From Apostichopus japonicus (Eukaryota; Echinodermata; Holothuroidea; Aspidochirotida; Stichopodidae), in assembly GCF_037975245.1 (NCBI RefSeq), contig NC_092579.1:29661666-29725665 (forward strand): a stretch of 64,000 bases of DNA, written 5' to 3'. The notes beneath the pieces were generated by a model. It made no database searches, was not told the origin of the DNA, and saw nothing but the letters and a program-made list of their open reading frames with translations. A program made the translations under genes and the position numbers. This document shows, piece after piece, positions 12,001 through 24,194 of the stretch. The stretch's first letter is position 1. Every line of letters begins with the position of its first letter.

Positions 12001-14512
12001 AGACTGTGGGAAGGCAAGGCAGGCAGGGTAGACTGAGGGAAGGCAAGGAAGACAGGGTAGACTAAGGGTAGGCAAGGCAGACAGGGTAGACTGAGGGTAG
12101 GCAAGGTAGACTGAGGGTAGACTAAGGGTAGGCAAGGCAGACAGGGTAGACTAAGGGTAGGCAAGGCAGACAGGGTAGACAAGGCAGACAGGGTAGACTA
12201 AGGGTAGGCAAGGCAGACAGGGTAGACTGAGGGTAGGCAAGGTAGACTGAGGGTAGACAAAGGGTAGGCAAGGCAGACAGGGTAGACTAAGGGTAGGCAA
12301 GGCAGACAGGGTAGACTGAGGGTAGGCAAGGTAGACTGAGGGTAGACAAAGGGTAGGCAAGGCAGACAGGGTAGACTAAGGGTAGGCAAGGCAGACAGGG
12401 TAGACTGAGGGTAGGCAAGGTAGACTGAGGGTAGACAAAGGGTAGGCAAGGCAGACAGGGTAGACTAAGGGTAGGCAAGGCAGACAGGGTAGACTGAGGG
12501 TAGGCAAGGTAGACTGAGGGTAGGCAAGGCAGACAGGGTAGACTGAGGGTAGGCAAGGTAGACTGAGGGTAGGCAAGGCAGACAGGGTAGACTAAGGGTA
12601 GGCAAGGCAGACAGGGTAGACTGAGGGTAGGCAAGGTAGACTGAGGGTAGACAAAGGGTAGGCAAGGCAGACAGGGTAGACTAAGGGTAGGCAAGGCAGA
12701 CAGGGTAGACTGAGGGTAGGCAAGGTAGACTGAGGGTAGACAAAGGGTAGGCAAGGCAGACAGGGTAGACTAAGGGTAGGCAAGGCAGACAGGGTAGACT
12801 GGGGGTAGGCAATGCAGACTGAGGGTAGACTGAGGGTAGGGAAGGAAGACTGAGGGTAGACTGAGGGTAGGCAAGGAAGACTGAGGATAGACTGAGGGTA
12901 GACTGAGGGTAGGCAAGGTAGACAGGGTAGACTGAGGGTAGGCAAGGCAGACTGAGGGTAGGCAAGGTAGACTGAGGGTAGACTGAGGGTAGACTGAGGG
13001 TAGACTGAGGGTAGGCAAGGCAGACAGGGTAAGAAGGTTAGTCACGGCAGACAGGGCAGGCAAGGAAGGCAGACAGGGTCAGCAGGATAGACAGAGCAGC
13101 AGGGAAGCTATAGTTATGCCAAGATGGGATTGCTGAACTTTCATCTGTAATTACATTTAACCAAGTTTTATGCAATCAATATCAATCACTTCAAATTTGT
13201 TTCCACATAATTGAACTCTTCAGTGTTCAAACACTTAGCTCAAAAACATAGCATTGACTCACATGGATATGAGCTCATAGCAGACACTGCAAAAGCTTAG
13301 CAAACACTTAAATGTCTAAAGTTGTAGGTACTGAGAAATAAGTGCTCGGCAGAAGTGTTCAATTCATGTGCACTTAGGAACAACTTAAAAGCATCCATTA
13401 CACAAACCAAAAAAACCTGTGGCAACCTCTAGCTGTGATCACACCCCTGCCCCTCCCCTCCCCTTCCCCTTATAACCTGTGGAACACCTGTATGAGTCCA
13501 ACTAAAGAAAGTCAGATTTCTTGCCCCAGGTTATCACAGATTCCTGCATTAACCTGTATGCTGGTGGTTCAATTTCAATTTCTCATGAAAAACCTGTGGC
13601 AATGTGTGACAAAAGTCCAAAAATTGCAATTGTGTGTCAAAGTCACAAATTTTCACGGAAAATCCCTTGGGATTTGAGGGTTAATTCACAAGGCTCACCT
13701 GTATTTTTGAAATGAAATACCGTCACAGGGTTGTTTTGTAATGGAATAAATCACTAGAGAATTTCACTTCTTAATAGGTTTCTTGCACGTCTTACAGGGT
13801 CTATTCCTTTAAAGCTTTCGATCGAAACATACTATCATATTGGTATCAAAGAAAACTATTGTTGCTTGATATGAGAACACAGAAGATGAGCCAGCCTATG
13901 TAGGTGTAACAAAACACATATGTGGATTGATAGGGATGTGCGGAAGCTGCACAAGGAAATGGAATTTCTTGAGCTTTAGTTTTTACTGAGTCTGACATCT
14001 GACACAATTTCCCAGCCATCTTGAGAAGGTTCACTGTCACAACAAACAGAACTTAGGCAGTTTCCTTGCTATAAGCTTAAACAAGCAGCTAGTGAGGAAG
14101 CTAAAAGCAGGAAGTGACTCCGAGGACACAAATGACACTTGCTACATGATTTCACTGTATATTTGAAGATTTAATACATGTTGGCCAACTCAGTTAGCTG
14201 TACATGTAGACTCGGGTTATTCTTAGCAAAATCTGGCACACCCATTTCAATATGATACTGTTCTGAAAGTATCTTGACCGGCAAGCTTTTTGACCCACTT
14301 ACGTACTTCATAAACAACTATAGAAACTTTCCTTCTTAATTTCGAGACATTCATTTCAGCAGCCGACCAATCGAAGCGAAACAGAAAGCAGACAGAAGTT
14401 TATAGTATCACTTGAAATGAACTAACCTGCAGAATGCCTCCATTATCTGCTTACAGACATCCACTTTGATAGAGTCCTTTTGGAACATGTCGATAAACGG
14501 CAAGAATTTGTC
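2917..14512 (-). CDS. VPS35L: VPS35L (Retriever large subunit), partial gene, six exons
   Basis: Six minus-strand exons (14427-14512, 11252-11332, 9982-10045, 6208-6306, 4984-5061, 2917-3031) join in phase with GT-AG introns into 523 coding bases, about 174 residues. The product contains stretches such as [46 protein letters not shown] and [13 protein letters not shown], which I recognise as the central to C-terminal part of animal VPS35L (C16orf62). VPS35L is the alpha-solenoid scaffold of Retriever, with VPS26C and VPS29. It works with the CCC and WASH complexes on endosomes to recycle SNX17 cargo such as integrins. Both ends are missing: I see no exon left of 2917, and none right of 14512 for the N-terminal part. 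The family is judged from memory of the protein, not from a search. The alternative, VPS35, fits the sequence less well. Confidence 0.87.
3960..4470. repeat. Degenerate ~14-bp minisatellite (TTCTGACTAYACCA type)
   Basis: About 35 imperfect head-to-tail repeats of a unit close to TTCTGACTACACCA, with single-base changes and one- or two-base length differences. The array ends just before the MITE at 4496. Confidence 0.85.
4496..4853. mobile_element. hAT-like MITE
   Basis: This 358-bp element is bounded by imperfect terminal inverted repeats, CAAGGGCGTAGGAA at the left and the reverse complement of CAGTGGCGTAGGAA at the right. Flanking 8-bp sequences ATTGCCAT and ATCGCCAT are a near-perfect target-site duplication, as hAT transposases make. 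Inside are a G/C-rich hairpin near 4512-4545 and two copies of a caccaaattgcatct motif. It encodes no transposase. It shares internal sequence with the element at 9055-9558. Confidence 0.8.
4984..5061 (-). CDS. VPS35L: VPS35L exon e
   Basis: This 78-bp exon (26 codons, phase 0) follows acceptor ggttgcag and precedes donor gtaatg. It reads [20 protein letters not shown] then TAAFVR, matching the VPS35L segment [19 protein letters not shown]. Confidence 0.9.
5062..6207. other. VPS35L intron, nothing recognised
   Basis: AT-rich intron with only short homopolymer runs. I see no repeat, ORF or RNA gene that I can support. Confidence 0.7.
6208..6306 (-). CDS. VPS35L: VPS35L exon d
   Basis: This 99-bp exon (33 codons, phase 0 at both ends) follows acceptor aatgtag and precedes donor gtaaag. 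It reads [18 protein letters not shown] and ends TVLIALVQ. The SFGRD(F/L)[11 protein letters not shown] stretch is the strongest family identifier in the gene. Confidence 0.92.
7720..8335. mobile_element. MITE with TA/TTAA target site
   Basis: A 616-bp segment begins with AGCAACATTTTGCG and ends with the reverse complement of AGCAGCATTTTGCG. TTAA flanks both ends (7716-7719 and 8336-8339). This fits either a TA duplication (Tc1/mariner type) or a TTAA duplication (piggyBac type). There is no internal transposase frame. Confidence 0.7.
9055..9558. mobile_element. hAT-like MITE with perfect 8-bp TSD
   Basis: This 504-bp element starts CACTGGCGGATCCA and ends with its inverted counterpart TGGATCCGCCAGTG. 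It is flanked on both sides by the identical 8-bp sequence GTTGGGTT (9047-9054 and 9559-9566). C/G-rich runs lie near both ends. The internal caccaaattgcatctgagg and ccccttagacccctccccc stretches are shared with the element at 4496-4853, so both belong to one superfamily in this genome. It has no coding capacity. Confidence 0.88.
9982..10045 (-). CDS. VPS35L: VPS35L exon c
   Basis: This 64-bp exon follows acceptor tttgcag and precedes donor gtatga. The first base completes Asp, then [18 protein letters not shown] is read, ending VRK in phase 0. Human VPS35L has a closely similar ALTLEDEKR segment at this point. Confidence 0.87.
10046..11251. other. VPS35L intron, G-rich run only
   Basis: A G-rich stretch at about 10311-10355 could form a G-quadruplex. 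The rest is AT-rich with no supported feature. Confidence 0.65.
11252..11332 (-). CDS. VPS35L: VPS35L exon b
   Basis: This 81-bp exon lies between acceptor tctccag and donor gtaaga. One base completes the Arg codon, 26 codons follow ([17 protein letters not shown] to MHDSI), and two bases (GA) of the next Asp codon end it. The EPTxDPVI...CKxMHDS pattern is typical of VPS35L. Confidence 0.88.
11333..14426. other. VPS35L intron with large minisatellite
   Basis: The left part holds the GGTAGACTGAGGGTA array (11697-13095). From 13096 to 14426 no exon, repeat or element with clear ends was recognised. Confidence 0.75.
11697..13095. repeat. Minisatellite with 89-bp higher-order repeat
   Basis: About 1.4 kb is built from interleaved short modules: GGTAGACTGAG, GGTAGGCAAGG and CAGACAG. 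Between about 12190 and 12800 these form a higher-order unit of 89 bp, seen as the same phrase returning at 12198, 12287, 12376, 12465 and again at 12592, 12681 and 12770. The plus strand is poor in C. On the minus strand all frames are open, giving Leu/Pro/Ser-rich phantom proteins; these are not genes. Confidence 0.93.
14427..14512 (-). CDS. VPS35L: VPS35L exon a (most 5' found)
   Basis: This 86-bp exon starts in phase 0 and ends with two bases of an Arg codon that the next exon completes. It follows a pyrimidine-rich acceptor ending in aacag and is followed by donor gttagt. It reads [18 protein letters not shown] and onward to KQIMEAFC, matching the VPS35L segment that begins (E/D)KFLPF. 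The preceding exon, expected to encode the segment before DKFLPF, was not found in the window. Confidence 0.88.
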
Positions 14513-14621
14513 CTGTTTGTTAAAAGAAAGAGAAACAGTGCTCATGAAAAGAATTTTATGAGAATAGATTTTCTTGAAAAATTACTAAAAAAAAAAAAGG
14601 TTGAAGTACAATTTTTTCATA

Positions 14622-15455
14622 CTTGTACTCAAAACTTTTTTATTTGTACTCATACTCAGGACTTTGTACTCATACTCAGGACTTTGTATTTTTAATCATA
14701 CTCAGGACTTTATACTCTTACTTGTACGCAGGACATTGTACTCGTATTCATACTCAGGCCTTTGTACTTGTTTTCATACTCAAGCCTTTGCACTCATACA
14801 CAGGATTTTGTACTCTTACTTGTGCTCACAACTTTGTACTCATAATCACAACTTTGTACTCGTATTCATACTCAGGCCTTTGTACTCGTACTCAGGACTT
14901 TATACTCAGGGCTTTGTACACTTACTTGTGCTCAGGACTGTGTACTCATATTCAGGACTTCATACTCGAATTCATTCCCAGGCAATTGCACTTGTACTCA
15001 TACTCAGGCCTTTGTAATAATACTCAGGCCAGGCTTTGTATGCTTACTTGTGCTCAGGCCTTTGTACTCATACCCAGGCCTTTGTACTCGTACTCATACT
15101 CAGGCCTTTGTACTCGTATTCATACGCAGGCCTTTGTACTTGTATTCATACTCAGGCCTTTGTACTTGTATTCATACTCAGGCCTTTGTACTCGTATTCA
15201 TACGCAGGCCTTTGTACTTGTATTCATACTCAGGCCTTTGTACTTGTATTCATACTCAGGCCTTTGTACTCGTATTCATACTCAGGCCTTTGTACTTGTA
15301 TTCATACTCAGGCCTTTGTACTTGTATTCATACTCAGGCCTTTGTACTCGTATTCATACTCAGGCCTTTGTACTTGTATTCATACTCAGGCCTTTGTACT
15401 TGTATTCATACTCAGGCCTTTGTGCTCGTATTCATACTCAGGCATTTGTACTGAC
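14622..15455. repeat. 26-bp minisatellite (TACTCGTATTCATACTCAGG type)
   Basis: Variable copies at the left become nearly perfect 26-bp repeats from about 15040 to 15440. The unit combines TTTGTACTCGTATTCATAC with CTCAGGC. It has no stop codon in any plus-strand frame, so three overlapping long open frames of Tyr/Ser/Leu/Cys repeats appear. It begins about 100 bp upstream (in gene sense) of the first VPS35L exon found. Confidence 0.93.
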
Positions 15456-16156
15456 ACCACACCTTGATTGGGTTATAGGGGACTATCTAATGTGTACTTG
15501 AACATAAATATTGCAATGGATTGGTCAGAATGATGAAAGGGTAATACCCAGCTCAATATGCAGCTTTAAAAAGGCTGGCTAATTGATCAGTAACAACTAA
15601 TGATAGTACAAACAGAAGCACCAAGGAGTACCCAGTAAGATAGAGTACTGTACACCATTTGAGAAAATGGCTAATTAAATTACTTGACCTTTGTGGCCAA
15701 GTAAGTTCAGATAGTTGAACAGAAAAGTGTATCAAATTTAAAAAAAAGGTTTAACATAGTTATTCGTTAGGTAGTCAAATTCAAATTTGTTAAAGAAAAG
15801 GCATGCAGTGCTCTTAGCTTAAATAATTGCAATTATCTTATTTTGATTGCAACACTCAATTGTGTGATTATTTTATCATGAATGGATGAAGCAATGTGCT
15901 AAAGATGTGACATGCAATATTGTAGTATTGAATTGTACCATAAGTGACAGAGATTGACTTACATTTTCTTTATTATTTAATGTGAATAAATGATTTGTCT
16001 TCATTCAAGTAATTTCTACAATACCTAGGGCCAAACTAAACCTGAAATGAAATTAACATGTTTTCAACATTATCCAGTAAACAATACATTTATTCAACAT
16101 AATTAAATGCCAGCCTTAAAAGTGAAATTTGTTATGGATAAGCAAAGCAAACAAAA

Positions 16157-16157
16157 C

Positions 16158-16226
<69 letters not shown>
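16157..16226. repeat. (AT)n microsatellite, repeated in each 2.2-kb unit
   Basis: A long perfect AT dinucleotide run lies in the first unit. Matching shorter runs occur at about 18385-18426, 20585-20628 and 22803-22836 in the other three units, so its length has changed since the units duplicated. Confidence 0.95.
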
Positions 16227-16230
<4 letters not shown>

Positions 16231-18388
16231 CATGGAGAAATTATGTTTAAAGTATTTTCATTTTAACCAGACACATGTAGCCGAATAAGAACACTGGAAA
16301 AGAAAACTTGATTTTTTTACCCAATTTATTTCATGCATAACCAAAGTCAGTCAGTGGAAAAAGTCAGTTTCATATAAAATAACAAGTATGGTCCATTTTG
16401 CCATCAAATAAATACATTTATGAAATCATTACTGTGACAGAGAAAGCGTTAACAAGTATTCCCCATTGATGAAGAAAGCTGTGAGGAAAGGTTTCCATGA
16501 CAGACTCATTTCATATAAATCTTTGTGTATTTAATCTCCTAAGGCATTGTATGATGCTTACATATTGCTTACATATTATGCTTACATATTATACTTACGT
16601 TATATGCTTACATTATATGCTTACATGCTTGCATAGTATTATGATTACACATGTGTCGTTTAATTAATGATAGAAAGTAACAATTAGATAAATGAAAGAA
16701 AATGATTAAAAGCTTCAGATTAACAGCTAGATTAGTTGAAAAGAATTTTTCGACTTAATGTCGACCAAAATCAACTTACAGTTAAATTCTCAGGATTTTA
16801 CAACTAAATGAAAGTGGTAACTTTATACATATCAAAAGTAACAGTTAAAATGTGCTATACTACAATACTGAGTAGCAAATTAATTCATAATTGTGTATAT
16901 ACACTTTAAAGTTGACATACTTTTGCTTAATGCATGTAAGAAGTAACAATTAGATAAATAAAACAATGAAATCAAAAGCTTCAGATTAATCACTTGATTA
17001 GTCGTGATGAAAGCTATTATATTTTATCTCCATCTAAATATCGAAAGTAAAGTTTCATATGCCTTACAAATATTTATTTCTAGTGAATTCATCATATACA
17101 ATTGTTTAGTGCTGCAGTTGCAGCTTTTCCTTGTTGAGCAAATCATATTCTTTGACATGAAATGCTTCAAATAGATAGGTCAGTGCAGAAGGTTAACAAA
17201 GTGCAAAATATAAAAGATAAACTATTTTGCCTCATTGGTTTATTTAAACCTACTATAATATTTCACAGTATAATATTTATATATTTCCTACTGTAATATT
17301 TAAGAAAAGGATGAAATGCTGAAATTTGATAGAAGAGACATTTTTGAGAAAAATATTGAGTTGAGATTTAACAAATTCATTCATTACAACTATATACACA
17401 AAGTTAGTTGCCTTAGAGTTGCAACAAGTTATAACAAAATGAATAACCTTGATTAAAAATCAATCATATTTTCAAAACACTTCAGGAGATAAAACAAGAA
17501 GAATAAAAGATGTCCCAAGAGCAAGAAAATACAGAAATGGAAAAACTGATCATAATTTTGGGGAAATATTTGACTTTGCTTTACAATTAATCAGTTCACA
17601 TCAGAACAATTACTGAATTCAGAACCTCAATTCACAGAAAGAAACTCAAACCAAAATTGTAGCAGGTAGTACATTCGATAATGATATATGGATATGGTTG
17701 TAGGGGACTATCTAATGTGTACTTGAACATAAATATTGCAATGGATTGATCAGAATGATGAAAGGGTAATACCCAGCTCAATATGCAGCTTTAAAAAGGC
17801 TGGCTAATTGATCAGTAACAACTAATGATAGTACAAACAGAAGCACCAAGGAGTACCCAGTAAGATAGAGTACTGTACACCATTTTAGAAAATGGCTAAT
17901 TAAATTATTTGACCTTTGTGGCCAAGTAAGTTAAGATAGTGTTGAACAGAAATTAAGTGTATCAATTTAAAAAAAAAAGCTTTAATGGATATATTCTTTA
18001 AGTAGTCAAATTCAATTTTGTAAAAGAAAAGGCATGCAGTGCTCTTAGTTTAATTAATTGCAATTATCTTATTTTGATTGCAACACTCAATTGTGTGATT
18101 ATTTTATCATAAATGGATGAAGCAATGTGCTAAAGATGTGACATGCAATATTGTAGTATTGAATTGTACCATAAGTGACAGAGATTGACTTACACTTTCT
18201 TTATTATTTAATGTGAATAAATGATTTTTCTTCATTCAAGTAATTTCTACAATACCTAGGGCCAAACTAAACCTGAAATGAAATTAACATGTTTTCAACA
18301 TTATCCAGTAAACAATATATTTATTCAACATAATTAAATGCCGGCCTTAAAAGTGAAATTTGTTATGGATAAGCAAAGCAAACAAAAC

Positions 18389-18431
<43 letters not shown>

Positions 18432-20581
18432 CATGGAGAAATGATGTTTATAGTATTTTCATTTTAACCAGACACAGGTAGCCGAATAAGAACACTGGAA
18501 AAGAAAACTTGATTTTTTTACCCAATTTATTTCATGCATAACCAAAGTCAGTCAGTGGAAAAAGTCAGTTTCATATAAAATAACAAGTATGGTCCATTTT
18601 GCCATCAAATAAATACATTTATGAAATCATTACTGTGACAGAGAAAGCGTTAACAAGTATTCCCCATTGATGAAGAAAGCTGTGAGGAAAGGTTTCCATG
18701 ACAGACTCATTTCATATAAATCTTTGTGTATTTAATCTCCTAAGGCATTGTATGATGCTTACATATTGCTTACATATTATGCTTACATATTATACTTACG
18801 TTATATGCTTACATTATATGCTTACATGCTTGCATAGTATTATGATTACACATGTGTCGTTTAATTAATGATAGAAAGTAACAATTAGATAAATGAAAGA
18901 AAATGATTAAAAGCTTCAGATTAACAGCTAGATTAGTTGAAAAGAATTTTTCGACTTAATGTCGACCGAAATCAACTTACAGTTAAATTCTCAGGATTTT
19001 ACAACTAAATGAAAGTGGTAACTTTATACATATCAAAAGTAACAGTTAAAATGTGCTATACTACAATACTGAGTAGCAAATTAATTCATAATTGTGTATA
19101 TACACTTTAAAGTTGACATACTTTTGCTTAATGCATGTAAAAGTAACAATTAGATAAATAAAACAACGAAATCAAAAGCTTCAGATTAATCACTTGATTA
19201 GTCGTGATGAACGCTATTATATTTTATCTCCATCTAAATATCGAAAGTAAGTTTCATATGCCTTACAAATATTTATTTCTAGTGAATTCATCATATACAA
19301 TTGTTTAGTGCTGCAGTTGCAGCTTTTCCTGGTTGAGCAAATCACATTCTTTGAAATGAAATGCTTCAAATAGATAGGTCAGTGCAGAAGGTTAACAAAG
19401 TGCAAAATATAAAAGATAAACTATTTTGCCTCATTGGTTTATTTAAACCTACTATAACATTTCACAGTATAATATTTATATATTTCCTACTGTAATATTT
19501 AAGAAAAGGATGAAATGCTGAAATTTGATAGAAGAGACATTTTTGAGAAAAATATTGAGTTGAGATTTAACAAATTCATTCATTACAACTATATACACAA
19601 AGTTAGTTGCCTTAGGTTAAAGCAAAATTAATAACCTTGATTACAAATCAATAATATTTTCAAAACACTTCAGGAGATAAAACAAGAAGAATCAAAGATG
19701 TCCCAAGAGCAAGAAAATACAGAAATGGAAAAACTGATCATAATTTTGGGGAAATATTTGACTTTGCTTTACAATTAATCAGTTCACATCAGAACAATTA
19801 CTGAATTCAGAACCTCAATTCACAGAAAGAAACTCAAACCAAAATTGTAGCAGGTAGTACATTCGATAATGATATATGGATATGGTTGTAGGGGGTTATC
19901 TAATGTGTACTTGAACATAAATATTGCAATGGATTGGTCAGAATGATGAAAGGGTAATACCCAGCTCAATATGCAGCTTTAAAAAGGCTGGCTAATTGAT
20001 CAGTAACAACTAATGATAGTACAAACAGAAGCAACAAGGAGTACCTAGTATGATAGAGTACTGTACACCATTTTAGAAAATGGCTAATTAAATTATTTGA
20101 CCTTTGTGGCCAAGTAAGTTAAGATAGTGTTGAACAGAAATTAAGTGTATCAATTTAAAAAAAAAAAAAAAGCTTTAATGGATATATTCTTTAAGTAGTC
20201 AAATTCAATTTTGTAAAAGAAAAGGCATGCAGTGCTCTTAGTTTAATTAATTGCAATTATCTTATTTTGATTGCAACACTCAATTGTGTGATTATTTTAT
20301 CATAAATGGATGAAGCAATGTGCTAAAGATGTGACATGCAATATTGTAGTATTGAATTGTACCATAAGTGACAGAGATTGACTTACATTTTCTTTATTAT
20401 TTAATGTGAATAAATGATTTGTCTTCATTCAAGTAATTTCTACAATACCTAGGGCCAAACTAAACCTGAAATGAAATTAACATGTATTCAACAGTATCCA
20501 GTAAACAATACATTTATTCAACATAATTAAATGCCGGCCTTAAAAGTGAAATTTGTTATGGATAAGCAAAGCAAACAAAAC

Positions 20582-20634
<53 letters not shown>

Positions 20635-22803
20635 CATGGAGAAATTATGTTTAAAGTATTTTCATTTTAACCAGACACAGGTAGCCGAATAAGAACACTG
20701 GAAAAGAAAACTTGATTTTTTTACCCAATTTATTTCATGCATAACCAAAGTCAGTCAGTGGAAAAAGTCAGTTTCATATAAAATAACAAGTATGGTCCAT
20801 TTTGCCATCAAATAAATACATTTATGAAATCATTACTGTGACAGAGAAAGCGTTAACAAGTATTCCCCATTGATGAAGAAAGCTGTGAGGAAAGGTTTCC
20901 ATGACAGACTCATTTCATATAAATCTTTGTGTATTTAATTTCCTAAGGCATTGCATGATGCTTACATAATTACATTGTATTATGCTTACATATTATGCTT
21001 ACGTATTATGCTTACGTATTATGCTTACGTTATATGCTTAAATGCTTGCATAGTATTATGATTACACATGTGTCGTTTAATTAATGAAAGAAAGTTAGAT
21101 AAATAAATAAAAGAAAATGATTAAAAGCTTCAGATTAACAGCTAGGTTAGTTGAAAAAAATTTTTCGACTTAATGTCGACCGAAATCAACTTACAGTTAA
21201 ATTCTCAGGATTTTACAACTAAATGAAAGTGGTAACTTTATACATATCAAAAGAAACAGTTAAAATGTGCTATACTACAATACTGAGTAGCAAATTAATT
21301 CATAATTGTGTATATACACTTTAAAGTTGACATACTTTTGCTTAATGCATGTAAGAAGTAACAATTAGATAAATAAAACAATGAAATCAAAAGCTTCAGA
21401 TCAATCACTTGATTAGTCGTGATGAAAGCAATTATATTTTATCTCCATCTAAATATCGAAAGTAAAGTTTCATATGCCTTACAAATATTTATTTCTAGTG
21501 AATTCATCATATACAATTGTTTAGTGCTGCAGTTGCAGCTTTTCCTGGTTGAGCAAATCATATTCTTTGACATGAAATGCTTCAAATAGATAGGTCAGTG
21601 CAGAAGGTTAACAAAGTGCAAAATATAAAAGATAAACTATTTTGCCTCATTGGTTTATTTAAACCTACTATAATATTTCACAGTATAATATTTATATATT
21701 TCCTACTGTAATATTTAAGAAAAGGATGAAATGCTGAAATTTGATAGAAGAGACATTTTTGAGAAAAATATTGAGTTGAGATTTAACAAATTCATTCATT
21801 ACAACTATATACACAAAGTTAGTTGCCTTAGAGTTGCAACAGGTTAAACCAAACTTAATAACCTTGATTAAAAATCAATAATATTTTCAAAACACTTCAG
21901 GAGATAAAACAAGAAGAATAAAAGATGTCCCAAGAGCAAGAAAATACAGAAATGGAAAAACTGATCATAATTTTGGGGAAATATTTGACTTTGCTTTACA
22001 ATTAATCAGTTCACATCAGAACAATTACTGAATTCAGAACCTCAATTCACAGAAAGAAACTCAAACCAAAATTGTAGCAGGTAGTACATTCGATAATGAT
22101 ATATGGATATGGTTGTAGGGGACTATCTAATGTGTACTTGAACATATATATTGCAATGGATTGGTCAGAATGATGAAAGGGTAATACCCAGCTCAATATG
22201 CAGCTATAAAAAGGCTGGCTAATTGATCAGTAACAACTAATGATAGTACAAACAGAAGCAACAAGGAGTACCCAGTAAGATAGAGTACTGTACACCATTT
22301 TAGAAAATGGCTAATTAAATTATTTGACCTTTGTGGCCAAGTAAGTTAAGATAGTGTTGAACAGAAATTAAGTGTATCAATTTAAAAAAAAAAAGCTTTA
22401 ATGGATATATTCTTTAAGTAGTCAAATTCAATTTTGTAAAAGAAAAGGCATGCAGTGCTCTTAGTTTAATTAATTGCAATTATCTTATTTTGATTGCAAC
22501 ACTCAATTGTGTGATTATTTTATCATAAATGGATGAAGCAATGTGCTAAAGATGTGACATGCAATATTGTAGTATTGAATTGTACCATAAGTGACAGAGA
22601 TTGACTTACATTTTCTTTATTATTTAATGTGAATAAATGATTTGTCTTCATTCAAGTAATTTCTACAATACCTAGGGCCAAACTAAACCTGAAATGAAAT
22701 TAACATGTTTCAACATTATCCAGTAAACAATACATTTATTCAACATAATTAAATGCCGGCCTTAAAAGTGAAATTTGTTATGGAAAAGCAAAGCAAACAA
22801 AAC

Positions 22804-22841
<38 letters not shown>

Positions 22842-24011
22842 CCTCATGGAGAAATTATGTTTAAAGTATTTTCATTTTAACCAGACACATGTAGCCGAAT
22901 AAGAACACTGGAAAAGAAAACTTGATTTTTTTACCCAATTTATTTAATGCATAACCAAAGTCAGTCAGTGGAAAAAGTCAGTTTCATATAAAATAACAAG
23001 TATGGTCCCTTTTGCCATCAAATAAATACATTTATGAAATCATTACTGTGACAGAGAAGGCGTTAAAAAGTATTCCCCATTGATGAAGAAAGCTGTGAGG
23101 AAAGGTTTCCATGACAGACTCATTTCATATAAATCTTTGTGCATTTAATCTCCTAAGGCATTGTATGATGCTTACATAATTACATTGCTTACGTATTATG
23201 CTTACATGCTTGCATAGTATTATGATTACACATGTGTCGTTTAATTAATGAAAGAAAGTAACAATTAGATAAATGAAAGAAAATAATTAAAAGCTTCAGA
23301 TTAACAGCTAGATTAGTTGAAAAGAATTTTTCGACTTAATGTCGACCAAAATCAACTTACAGTTAAATTCTCAGGATTTTACAACTAAATGAAAGTGGTA
23401 ACTTTATACATATCAAAAGTAACAGTTAAAATGTGCTATACTACAATACTGAGTAGCAAATTAATTCATAATTGTGTATATACACTATAAAGTTGACATT
23501 TTTTGCTTAAGCCATGAAAGAAGTAACAAATAGATCAATAAAACAACGAAATCAAAAGCTTCAGATTACCCACTTGATTAGTCGTGATGAAAGCGATTAT
23601 ATTTTATCTCCATCTTAAGTATCGAAAGTTGTTTAGTGCTGCAGTTGCAGCTTTTCCTTGTTGAGCAAATCATATTCTTTGAAATGAAATGCTTCAAATA
23701 GAAAGGTCAGTGCAGAAGGTTAACAAAGTGCAAAATATAAAAGATAAACTATTTCGCCTCATTTGTTTTTTTAAGCCCTACTATAATATTTCACAGTATA
23801 ATATTTATATATTTCCTACTGTAATATTTAAGAAAAGGATGAAATGCTGAAATTTGATAGAAGAGACATTTTTGAGAAAAATATTGAGTTGACATTTAAC
23901 AAATTCATTCATTACAACTATATACACAAAGTTAGTTGCCTAAGAGTTGCAACAGGTTAAACCAAAATTAATACCCTTGATTAAAAATCAATCATATTTC
24001 CAAAACACTTC

Positions 24012-24194
24012 AGGAGATAAAACAAGAAAAAGAAAAGATGTCCCAAGAGCAAGAATCTACAGAAATGGAAAAACTGATCATAATTTTGGGGAAATATTTG
24101 ACTTTGCTTTACGATTAAATCAGTTCACATCAGAACAATTACTGAATTCAGAACCTCAATTCACAGAAAGAAACTCAAACCAAAATTGTAGCAG
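24012..24194 (+). other. Exon-like open segment at the end of the fourth 2.2-kb unit
   Basis: Plus-strand sequence between an acceptor-like cacttcag and a donor-like agcag/gtagta is open in the fourth copy, reading GDKTRKRKDVPRARIYRNGK and ending QFTERNSNQNCSR. Units 1-3 contain the same segment with a shared one-base loss (ttaatcagtt in place of ttaaatcagtt) that leads to an early TGA. I do not recognise the protein. It may be a remnant of a real exon or a chance frame. Confidence 0.3.

Noticed and set aside
11637-13063. Many overlapping minus-strand open frames rich in [11 protein letters not shown]
   Set aside because: They are translations of a minisatellite, open in several frames at once, with no domain structure and no start or splice context.
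14601-15501. Plus-strand open frames rich in YSYSGLCTRIHTQAFV, up to 292 codons
   Set aside because: Produced by the stop-free 26-bp repeat in all three frames.
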